This document shows, piece after piece, positions 1-7,029 of a stretch of DNA of 24,241 nt (its first letter is position 1; the number at the start of each line of letters is the position of its first letter). A program made the position numbers and the translations under genes. The DNA comes from DATKKX01 sp035542775. GTDB taxonomy: Bacteria > Planctomycetota > Phycisphaerae > UBA1845 > UTPLA1. The notes beneath the pieces were generated by a model. The model did not search any database and was not told the DNA's origin. It saw only the letters and a program-made list of their open reading frames with translations. The stretch is taken from the NCBI GenBank assembly GCA_035542775.1, contig DATKKX010000161.1, forward strand, positions 1 to 24,241, in the 5' to 3' direction.

Positions 1-111
1 GGGCTCTTACCGGCCACGGGGATGGCGCATTCTTCTTTCCGCCATTGACGGGACCGACCGGCACCGTCAGGATTGATCACCGTCCTTTGGTCCATCCTGA
101 GGAGTCTCTCG

Positions 112-282
112 ATGAAACGCCCACTTCATCTGACAATTGCCTGCTTCGGCCTCGCCGGTCCGCTGGCCCTGCCCGGGCGTGTACGACCCAAGGGCCCGCG
201 CAAGCGGCCGCTTCCTCCTCGCCCGATGAACGAGATCGTCGAACGGGGCCTCGTGAGACCCGCGGTCGGCCCTTCTGCGTGA
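112..282 (+). CDS. Possible short secreted peptide (56 aa), unrecognised
   Basis: This is a small ORF of 56 codons that I do not recognise. It is listed because its ATG has a strong Shine-Dalgarno (GAGGAG at about 99-104, seven bases upstream). Its first residues, MKRPLHLTIACFGLAGPLAL, also look like a signal peptide with a basic start and a hydrophobic core. The remainder is rich in Arg and Pro and has no domain I can name. It ends 28 nt before the permease, so it would be the first cistron of the transport operon. It could equally be the decayed start of a larger secreted protein. The bases before it (1-111) hold only short open frames that run in from the left edge, and none shows a recognisable protein end. 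Confidence 0.28.
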   Translation: MKRPLHLTIACFGLAGPLALPGRVRPKGPRKRPLPPRPMNEIVERGLVRPAVGPSA

Positions 283-310
283 GGGAGACAAGACAGGAGA
301 TTCGAGACTC

Positions 311-1381
311 ATGCAGCATCGCCGATTCCTGTCCGTGTTTCGCGCCAAGGAGACCGGCCTGCTTGCAGTCATCTTTGCATTGGGTCTGCTCCTCGCCATT
401 TTCGGCGGGAATGTCAATCGCATTGTGCGTGATCCCGACACGGGCCAGGTAATTCAGCAGGTCGAAGTCAACAAGTTTCTGCAGCCGGCTAACCTCGACA
501 GCATACTGAAGAACAGTTCCTGGACAGCCATCATGGCTGTCGGGGCTACCGCGTTGATCATCTCCGGCAGCATCGACCTCTCCATCGGATCGATTTACTG
601 CCTGGCGGCTGTGTCCGGGGGCATGTTTCTGCGTTGGCTGGGGCCGGCGGGGCTGCACCCGGACGCCGCGGCGGCTTGGGTGGTTCCGATCGGTCTCATG
701 CTGACTATCCTCACGGCTGCTTTGTGCGGTCTGGCGAATGGTCTGATGGTCGTCGGCCTGCGAGTGCACCCTTTTATCATCACGCTGGGGACCATGTCGA
801 TCTTTCGCGGGATCGCGTTTGTGACCACGAGGGCCCAGGCAGTCACGGACTATCCGCTCGCCCTCGCTCATGTATTCAGGCATACAGTCTTCGAGTTCAC
901 CGTGGTGCCGATCATGATGGTCGTGCTGATCACGGGCCTGGGTTACGTCTTTCTGCGCCATACCGTCACGGGAAGGTATGTCTATGCCGTCGGCGGGAAC
1001 GAAACCGCGAGTCTCTTCTCAGGTGTGTCCGTACGGCGGATAAAGGTGATCGTGTTCACCATCGCAGGTGCGTGCGGCGGCGTGGCGGCGGCGATCTGTC
1101 TGGGTATCTATGGCTCGGCCGACTCCTCAACCGGACGATCTTACGAGCTGGATGTGATTGCCGCCGCCGTGGTCGGAGGTGCGAGCCTCAGCGGAGGTCG
1201 CGGCACGGCGTTGGGGGCCGTGCTGGGAGCCCTGGTGATCCAATTGATCTCCAACGGTATCGTCATACTGGGAATCGACCAGAACTACACCGAGATCATC
1301 AAGGGCGCGGTGATCATCCTGGCCGTCGTGTTCGATCGTCTGAGTACCTCTGTGAATCAACGCCGCCTCTTGGGCGTGTGA
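311..1381 (+). CDS. Sugar ABC transporter permease (RbsC/BPD_transp_2 family)
   Basis: This is the inner-membrane channel subunit of a ribose-type (CUT2) sugar importer. The 356-residue length fits the family. Hydrophobic segments begin near residues 16-33 and recur to the C-terminus. Family landmarks are the 'SGSIDLSIGSI' stretch (about 85-95), the cytoplasmic loop 'YAVGGNETASLFSG' (about 225-238) that contacts the ATPase, and 'VVGGASLSGGRGT' (about 287-299). The ATG follows a GGAGA motif by about ten bases. The binding-protein gene starts 77 nt downstream and the ATPase gene follows that, giving a complete importer. An insert of about 25 polar residues after the first membrane segment (about 34-58) would lie outside the membrane. 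The transported sugar cannot be read from the sequence. Confidence 0.93.
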   Translation: MQHRRFLSVFRAKETGLLAVIFALGLLLAIFGGNVNRIVRDPDTGQVIQQVEVNKFLQPANLDSILKNSSWTAIMAVGATALIISGSIDLSIGSIYCLAAVSGGMFLRWLGPAGLHPDAAAAWVVPIGLMLTILTAALCGLANGLMVVGLRVHPFIITLGTMSIFRGIAFVTTRAQAVTDYPLALAHVFRHTVFEFTVVPIMMVVLITGLGYVFLRHTVTGRYVYAVGGNETASLFSGVSVRRIKVIVFTIAGACGGVAAAICLGIYGSADSSTGRSYELDVIAAAVVGGASLSGGRGTALGAVLGALVIQLISNGIVILGIDQNYTEIIKGAVIILAVVFDRLSTSVNQRRLLGV

Positions 1382-1458
1382 TCACGAGAACCGGCCTCGC
1401 CTGGACAGCGGTGGTGGCGGCGCCGTGCTTGAGAACGTTGTCTACAAGGAGATGAAGC

Positions 1459-2439
1459 ATGAGAAACAGCATGCGCGTACTCGTCCTGACAATAATGGCG
1501 GTTGCCTGGTTCACACCCGGCTGTTCAAAAAAAGATGACTCCCCTGGCCAGGTATACAAGATCGGGCTGATCGCCAAGAGCGAAAGCAATCCCGTATTCC
1601 TGGCAACTCGCGTTGGAGCGGAAGATGCCGCCCGCGAATTGGGCAAGAAATACGGGATCAAGATCGAGATCCTGTGGCGTACGCCGGCTGCCGAGGATGC
1701 TCAAAAGCAGGCCAGCCTCATCGAGCAGCTTCTCGTGGTAGGAGCGGACGGGATCGCCATCAGTTGCAGCGATGCGACGAAGGTGACCGGCGCCATCAAT
1801 GCCGCCGTCGACAAGGGTGTTCCTGTGGTGTGCTTTGATGCGGATGCGCCGGACAGCAAGCGCTTTGTCTACTGCGGCACCGATGACGTGGAGTGCGGCA
1901 AACAGGTGATGCGTGAGCTGGCCGAACAGCTCGGCCCCGCGGGAGGAAAGTTCGCGGTCCTGGCGGGGAATCAGACGGCGCCCAACCTCCAGGCCCGCAC
2001 GCGAGGCGTGCGCGAGGAGTTGGCGAAACATCCGGCCTGCAAGCTGGTCGACGTCTACTATCACAGCGAGACTCCCCAGGATGCGGCGGCCAAAGTGCAG
2101 GAGGTGCAGACCGCGAACCCGGACATCGTCGGCTGGGTGATGGTCGGCGGCTGGGCGCTCTTTTCGGATGGGTTGACTCACTGGCCGCCGGGCAAAGTCA
2201 AGATCGTCTCCGTGGACGCATTGCCGGCCCAGCTCAAGTATCTGGACCTCGGCGTGGCCCAGGCGCTTTATGGCCAGCGCGTGCATCAGTGGGGATACCG
2301 CAGCGTTGAGCTGCTCATCGACAAGCTGCTCAACGGCAAGGCGCCGCAGAATGTCCGGGACATCATGGAACTTGACCGGGTGACCAAGGACAACGTGAAC
2401 GAATACCGGAAAAACTGGGACAACTGGCTGAAAAGATAG
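1459..2439 (+). CDS. Sugar-binding lipoprotein of the ABC importer (Peripla_BP_4, RbsB-like)
   Basis: This is the extracytoplasmic solute-binding protein of the ribose-type importer. The start is supported by AAGGAG seven bases before the ATG. The leader ends in a lipobox-like FTPGC with the modified cysteine at residue 22, so the protein is probably a lipid-anchored receptor. The mature part follows the periplasmic binding protein / LacI-like fold: 'KIGLIAKSESNPVF' near residue 34, 'QLLVVGADGIAISCSD' near 91, and a hinge and second lobe with 'GGKFAVLAG' near 158. The 326-residue length is usual. The ligand could be a pentose, hexose or another polyol, and sequence alone does not decide. Proline at -2 of the lipobox is unusual but the Gly-Cys pair is present. 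Confidence 0.92.
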   Translation: MRNSMRVLVLTIMAVAWFTPGCSKKDDSPGQVYKIGLIAKSESNPVFLATRVGAEDAARELGKKYGIKIEILWRTPAAEDAQKQASLIEQLLVVGADGIAISCSDATKVTGAINAAVDKGVPVVCFDADAPDSKRFVYCGTDDVECGKQVMRELAEQLGPAGGKFAVLAGNQTAPNLQARTRGVREELAKHPACKLVDVYYHSETPQDAAAKVQEVQTANPDIVGWVMVGGWALFSDGLTHWPPGKVKIVSVDALPAQLKYLDLGVAQALYGQRVHQWGYRSVELLIDKLLNGKAPQNVRDIMELDRVTKDNVNEYRKNWDNWLKR

Positions 2440-2539
2440 ATGCGCCAGAGGATGGTCGGATGGCTCAGGCCACGGCCGGCGGATGCATGCTGTCCCCGCC
2501 CGCGCCTGTCTGCTCTCCCCTGGCGTCTGACGACACTCT

Positions 2540-4033
2540 ATGGCCGTTCCTCTTCTGAGATTCGAGGGCATCACCAAGCGCTTCCCCGGCGTCGTGGCCC
2601 TGGCGGAGGTCTCTTTCGAGATTCAGAGCGGCGAATCTCACGCCCTCATCGGCGAGAACGGCGCAGGCAAGAGCACGTTGGGACGGATCGTGGCGGGAAT
2701 CCACCGGCCAGACGGCGGGCGGCTCTTCCTCGACGGACGGGAAGTCTCATTCCGAAGCCCGCGAGAGGCGGTTCGGGCCGGTATCAGCATCGTGCATCAG
2801 GAGTTGTCGTTCTGCCCGAACCTGTCAGTGGCTGAAAACCTGTGCCTCGGCGACATGCCTTCATCGCGAGGGCGCGTGCGATGGCGGGAGATGCGCACCC
2901 GGGCCCACACCCTGCTGCAGCAGGTCGGCTTGCAGATCGATCCGGCGACGTTGATGGGCGATCTCTCCACCGGGCAAGTGCAGATGGTTCAGATCGCCGG
3001 TGCCGTCGGCCGGAGAGCTCGCATCGTCGTCATGGATGAACCGACCAGCTCATTGTCGCAGACGGAGACGTCGCGGCTCTTTGAGATCGTCGCCCACCTG
3101 CGCCGCCAGGGAGTCACTATCGTATACATCTCGCATCGGTTGGAGGAAATCTCGCGACTGTGCGACCGCGTCACGGTCCTCCGCGACGGCCGGTTCATCC
3201 AGACACTGCCGACCGCCAGTGCGTCGACCGATGAGATCGTGCGTTTGATGATTGGACGACCTTTCAAGCGGTACTTTCCCGATCACGTCGCGCGCCGGGC
3301 AGGCCAGGAGTTGCTGGTCGTAAAGGGGTTGAGTTCACCTGGCAAGTTTGAGGATCTATCGTTCGTGGTTCGTTCCGGCGAGGTCGTTGGGATGGCGGGC
3401 CTTGTCGGCGCCGGCCGGAGCGAAGCGGCCTGCGCCATCTTCGGAATTGACCGCTACACAGAAGGCTCTATCACACTCAGGGGCCGACCGTTGCTCGTGC
3501 GTTCTCCGCGGGAAGCGATCGAACGCGGGATCGGCATGGTACCCGAAGATCGGCAGCGACAGGGGCTCGTCCTCTCGATGTCTTGTCGGGAGAACCTGTC
3601 CTTGTCTTTTCTGGCCCGTCTGCGGCGGTGGTTACTCGTCGACCACCATCGCGACCGAATGGTCGCCCAGGAGTACTTCTGGCGACTTCAAGTTAGAGCT
3701 CCGGACGTGGATACGGATATCGCGGGCCTGTCCGGCGGCAACCAACAGAAAATCGCCGTGGCCAAGTGGCTGGCCCAGCAATGCGAAGTGCTGATCTTCG
3801 ACGAGCCGACCCGCGGGGTGGATATCGGTGCAAAAGCGGAGATTCATGCCTTGATTGATCAGTTGGCCACGCAAGGCCACGGCATCATCTTGATCAGTTC
3901 CGAGCTGCCCGAGATTCTGAATCTGAGCACCAGGATCGTTGTGCTGGCCAAAGGGCGAATTGTCGGCGAGCTACAGCGCGAGAGAGCCGATGAAGAATCG
4001 CTGATACGGCTGATGACACAACTGGCCTCTTGA
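2540..4033 (+). CDS. Sugar ABC transporter ATP-binding protein (RbsA/MglA type, two ATPase domains)
   Basis: This is the cytoplasmic ATPase that drives the importer. The 497 residues form two fused nucleotide-binding domains, as in RbsA/MglA/XylG. Domain 1 has Walker A GENGAGKST (38-46), signature LSTGQ (142-146) and Walker B VVMDEP (163-168). Domain 2 has the degenerate P-loop GLVGAGRSE (287-295), normal for this family and usually a weak ATPase site. It also has signature LSGGNQQK (397-404) and Walker B IFDEPTRGVD. A 100-nt gap without a gene separates it from the binding-protein gene, and its Shine-Dalgarno is weak. The order permease, receptor, ATPase differs from the frequent ATPase-first or receptor-first orders. 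It ends 40 nt from the converging aldehyde dehydrogenase gene, with no clear terminator hairpin seen. Confidence 0.94.
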   Translation: MAVPLLRFEGITKRFPGVVALAEVSFEIQSGESHALIGENGAGKSTLGRIVAGIHRPDGGRLFLDGREVSFRSPREAVRAGISIVHQELSFCPNLSVAENLCLGDMPSSRGRVRWREMRTRAHTLLQQVGLQIDPATLMGDLSTGQVQMVQIAGAVGRRARIVVMDEPTSSLSQTETSRLFEIVAHLRRQGVTIVYISHRLEEISRLCDRVTVLRDGRFIQTLPTASASTDEIVRLMIGRPFKRYFPDHVARRAGQELLVVKGLSSPGKFEDLSFVVRSGEVVGMAGLVGAGRSEAACAIFGIDRYTEGSITLRGRPLLVRSPREAIERGIGMVPEDRQRQGLVLSMSCRENLSLSFLARLRRWLLVDHHRDRMVAQEYFWRLQVRAPDVDTDIAGLSGGNQQKIAVAKWLAQQCEVLIFDEPTRGVDIGAKAEIHALIDQLATQGHGIILISSELPEILNLSTRIVVLAKGRIVGELQRERADEESLIRLMTQLAS

Positions 4034-4073
4034 TGCAATGGCACCAGTATGATCGGAGAATACGCGGTCTTGG

Positions 4074-5570
4074 TCACGCCAGCGGCCGCACGATCGACTG
4101 TGGGCGCAGGTAGTCCATCAGTGTCTCCGGTCCAAGGACGCCGCCTCCCAGGCCGGACAGGTTGCAGCCCGCGTAAGGAATGCCGTGGGCAAACACATTG
4201 TGGGCGTTGATCCAGCTGTTGCCGGCGACCAGGGCCTCACCGACCCGGGTGGCTCTGGCCACATCTTCTGACCAGACGCTATTGGCCAGGCCGTACGGCG
4301 AGCGGTTCACCATGTCGATTGCCTCTTGCTCCTCCTTGAATCGCATCAGATAGGCAACCGGCCCGAAGATCTCCTCCCGGGCGCACACGTTTTCCGGACC
4401 GCCGGTCAACAAGGCCGGCTTGACGTAGAAACCGTCCGGGCATTCAGCAACTCTGGCCCTACCGCCTTCCAGGACGACGGAGGCTCCCGTTTGCAGGCCC
4501 TGCTCGAGGTATCCCAGGATTCGCTTGCGCTGTTTCTCGCTGACGGCCGGCCCCATCTGCGTCGACGCCGAGAGGCCGTGACCGATGCACATGCGTTGCA
4601 TGGTCTCCCTGGCCACCTGCACGAAGGCATCCCACACCTTCTCATGCACCAGCCATCGCGTCGCTGTACAGCAAACCTGGCCCGCGTTCAGCGTCACAGC
4701 GCCGACCAGCGAGCTTGCGACCGCTGCCGGATCCACGTCGTCGAAGACAATCGCCGCCCCCTTTCCGCCCAACTCGAGCTTGACCGGCACCAGGTTCCGA
4801 CCGCACGCCGCCGCGATCTGCCGCCCGACCTCCGGAGAACCCGTGAACCCCATGCGATTGATGCCGGGATGCTCCGCGAGGGCCTTGCCCGCTGTCTCAC
4901 CAAAACCCGGAACAACGTTGACCACGCCGGCGGGAATCCCTGCTTCCTCCACCAGCCTGGCGAAATAAAGGGTGCTTAGCGGCGTGTCTTCGGCTGGCTT
5001 GACCACCACGGTGTTGCCCGCCGCCAGCGCGGGAGCGAGATTCCAGCCCACCAGCAGGAGCGGAAAATTCCAGGGCAGGACGAACGCGGCTACGCCATAG
5101 GGGACGCGGATCTGATGGGCATCGTAGCCGGAAACGGGAATCGGCTCGCGCCGGCGGCTGTGCACGGCGAGATCAGCATACCAGCGGAGCGTCTGCGCGA
5201 CATTGGGAATGTCGAAACCGTCGGCTTGTGCGAGCGGTTTGCCGACATCGAGCGATTCAATCTGAGCCAGCGCGGAGCGGTGCCTGTCCACCAGATCGGC
5301 CAGCCGGTGCAACAAGACGGCACGATCCTTGACCGGCATGGTGGCCCAGCCGCTGTTCTTGAAGGCCGTTGCGGCTTCGCGCACAGCCCGATCGATATCG
5401 GCCGCGCCCCCCTCAGCCACGGCCGCAAGTCCGCCGCCGTCGCCGGGATCGACCGTTCTGAAGACGCCGCCGCTCAGCGCCTCTCTCCACTGCCCACCAA
5501 CGAACATGCGGATGGGACGCTGCGCCAGGAAGGCCTGAACATCGGAATGCAGTCTCTTGTCGATTGCCAT
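4074..5570 (-). CDS. NAD(P)-dependent aldehyde dehydrogenase
   Basis: This soluble enzyme of the aldehyde dehydrogenase superfamily oxidises an aldehyde to the acid. All landmarks are present in 498 residues: VLPWNFP with the oxyanion Asn168, KPAEDTP (191-197), the cofactor loop GFTGSPEVG (241-249), the general base Glu266 in LELGGK and the nucleophile Cys300 in NAGQVCCTAT. The late motif EEIFGPV also fits. The start is supported by GGGAGG (5581-5586) ten bases upstream of the ATG. It lies 86 nt downstream of the glycosylasparaginase-like gene on the same strand, so the two probably share a transcript. The overall pattern is close to betaine-aldehyde and related broad-substrate dehydrogenases. 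Substrate assignment is not possible from sequence. A role in sugar-derived aldehyde oxidation is inferred from the neighbours. Confidence 0.93.
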   Translation of the reverse strand: MAIDKRLHSDVQAFLAQRPIRMFVGGQWREALSGGVFRTVDPGDGGGLAAVAEGGAADIDRAVREAATAFKNSGWATMPVKDRAVLLHRLADLVDRHRSALAQIESLDVGKPLAQADGFDIPNVAQTLRWYADLAVHSRRREPIPVSGYDAHQIRVPYGVAAFVLPWNFPLLLVGWNLAPALAAGNTVVVKPAEDTPLSTLYFARLVEEAGIPAGVVNVVPGFGETAGKALAEHPGINRMGFTGSPEVGRQIAAACGRNLVPVKLELGGKGAAIVFDDVDPAAVASSLVGAVTLNAGQVCCTATRWLVHEKVWDAFVQVARETMQRMCIGHGLSASTQMGPAVSEKQRKRILGYLEQGLQTGASVVLEGGRARVAECPDGFYVKPALLTGGPENVCAREEIFGPVAYLMRFKEEQEAIDMVNRSPYGLANSVWSEDVARATRVGEALVAGNSWINAHNVFAHGIPYAGCNLSGLGGGVLGPETLMDYLRPQSIVRPLA

Positions 5571-5656
5571 TGGTGATTATCCTCCCACCTGCCTGTTGGG
5601 AACGGTCGTCGGAATCGGTGGTTCGCCTTGTCTCCAGGCTCTTTATTCTCCCCCGA

Positions 5657-6694
5657 CTACGTTCGCTCGAAAAGGTACGCGCAGTCTTCCAGACGGTTTT
5701 GTCCGTCGGCGTAAAGGGCAAATTGCCTGCCGGACCACATGGAGGCCGCGCCGCACCCGCCATCCTTGCAGAGAGCGTAGAAATTCAAGTTGAAATTGGG
5801 CCGGCCGTCTTTCCGCTTCAGCTGGGGCTCCACCGTTGTCGCCACCACGCGGCGGAGGGCCTCCAGGCAGGCATCCACCGGCGACATACCCACGCGCATG
5901 CACTCCACAATGGTATGGGCGCCGCAGATCTTGAGGGCTGCCTCGCCTCGCCCTGTCGCCCCCGCGGCGCCGACGCCGTTGTCGACGTACAAACCCGCGC
6001 CGATGATCGACGAGTCAGCCACGCGCCCGGGAAACCGATAGCTTAACCCGCTGGTTGTGGTAACGCCGCTTAGATTGCCGGCAGCATCCAACGCGCAGCA
6101 GTGTATCGTGCCGTAGGTAAAATCCCGCTTGAAGTCAGGCGCGGGACCATCCTCGTCGGGCACTTCCGGAGGGACCGGCCTCATCCAGTCTCCGTCACCC
6201 GGATGATCCGCCTTCCATTGCAGCCACTGCCTTCGAGACTCATCCGTCAGGAGATCGTCCTCTTTCAAGCCCAGTGCCCGCGCGAACCACAGGGCTCCCT
6301 CCCCCGCGAGCATGACGTGATCCGTGCGCTGCATGACCAGCTGGGCGACCTTTGACGCCGTCTTGATGTTGCGCAGCCCCGAGACCGCACCAGCCCCGCA
6401 TGTCGGCCCGTGCATCACGCAGGCATCGAGCTCGACCACGCCTTCCCGGTTCGGCAACCCGCCATAACCGATGGTGTGATCGCTGGGGTCTTCCTCGAGG
6501 ATGTTGACGCCCGCGATCACCGCGTCCAGCGTGTCCGCCCCGGCCCGGAGCATTGCCGCCGCCTTTTCCGTCGCACGGAGGCCGTTGTGGCTGGCAATCA
6601 CGATCGGGGCGGAGAGCGACACGCTGAGCCAGCCCGCTCCCGCCGGTTTCGTTCCAGGCTGGCCCGCCGGAGTCATGTTTGATCGGTGTACCAT
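5657..6694 (-). CDS. Glycosylasparaginase / isoaspartyl peptidase family Ntn hydrolase
   Basis: This belongs to the asparaginase-2 (PF01112) family of N-terminal nucleophile hydrolases. These mature by self-cleavage before a catalytic Thr and hydrolyse N4-(beta-N-acetylglucosaminyl)-L-asparagine or related amides. The 345 residues show 'TIGYGGLPNREGVVELDA' (74-91) and a linker ending in DFTYGTIHCC with the predicted nucleophile Thr196. These are followed by the active-site segments GVTTTSGLSYRFPGRVADS (210-228) and GAGLYVDNGVGAAGATGRGE (232-251). The pattern is nearer glycosylasparaginase than plain isoaspartyl dipeptidase. The start at 6694 is supported only weakly (GGGAAA upstream); Met7 is an alternative. 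There is no convincing signal peptide, though the N-terminus has a Pro/Gly-rich extension of about 28 residues. It is followed by the aldehyde dehydrogenase gene. Confidence 0.88.
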   Translation of the reverse strand: MVHRSNMTPAGQPGTKPAGAGWLSVSLSAPIVIASHNGLRATEKAAAMLRAGADTLDAVIAGVNILEEDPSDHTIGYGGLPNREGVVELDACVMHGPTCGAGAVSGLRNIKTASKVAQLVMQRTDHVMLAGEGALWFARALGLKEDDLLTDESRRQWLQWKADHPGDGDWMRPVPPEVPDEDGPAPDFKRDFTYGTIHCCALDAAGNLSGVTTTSGLSYRFPGRVADSSIIGAGLYVDNGVGAAGATGRGEAALKICGAHTIVECMRVGMSPVDACLEALRRVVATTVEPQLKRKDGRPNFNLNFYALCKDGGCGAASMWSGRQFALYADGQNRLEDCAYLFERT

Positions 6695-7029
6695 GTTGAG
6701 TTTCCCGAGACCGGCGACACCGGCTTCCGGCCGATTCGCCGGGCTACCACTCTATAGGGAGGCAATGGGGCGCTGGGCAGAGATCTTGTCATGATAGCCT
6801 ATCCCGTCTTTATCGTGCCTGCCCCACGCCACATTCACTCTCCCCTTTACTTTGTGTATCATCGCTGCCCTGGTGCAGCGTTGCCGGCTATTGACCTCCG
6901 AAAGAGCAGGCCGGGTGCCGGTAGCACAGCCGCGCAACGCCCTGAATCCAATGATACACGAGCACGATGGCGTGAAAAACCTGCCGTCCCTTTCATGCCG
7001 CGTGTTTCCTCGCCAGATGGAGTCGCCTC
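6695..7029. other. Divergent intergenic region, no gene seen
   Basis: These 335 bases separate the start of the glycosylasparaginase-like gene (- strand) from the start of the GH3 gene (+ strand) and must hold promoters for both. I find no frame with a recognisable protein and no strong sigma-70 pair. A 9-bp inverted repeat, GTGTATCAT at 6854-6862 and ATGATACAC at 6951-6959, is the only pairing noticed. At this length a match of that size can arise by chance. Confidence 0.5.

Noticed and set aside
77..961. Open frame of 294 codons on the - strand over the permease start
   Set aside because: It is antisense to a permease with family motifs; the product is rich in His, Asp and Arg with no domain.
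6854..6959. 9-bp inverted repeat GTGTATCAT / ATGATACAC as an operator pair
   Set aside because: The arms are about 90 bp apart, and a match of this size has a fair chance of arising at random in 335 bases. It is kept only as a note in the intergenic entry.
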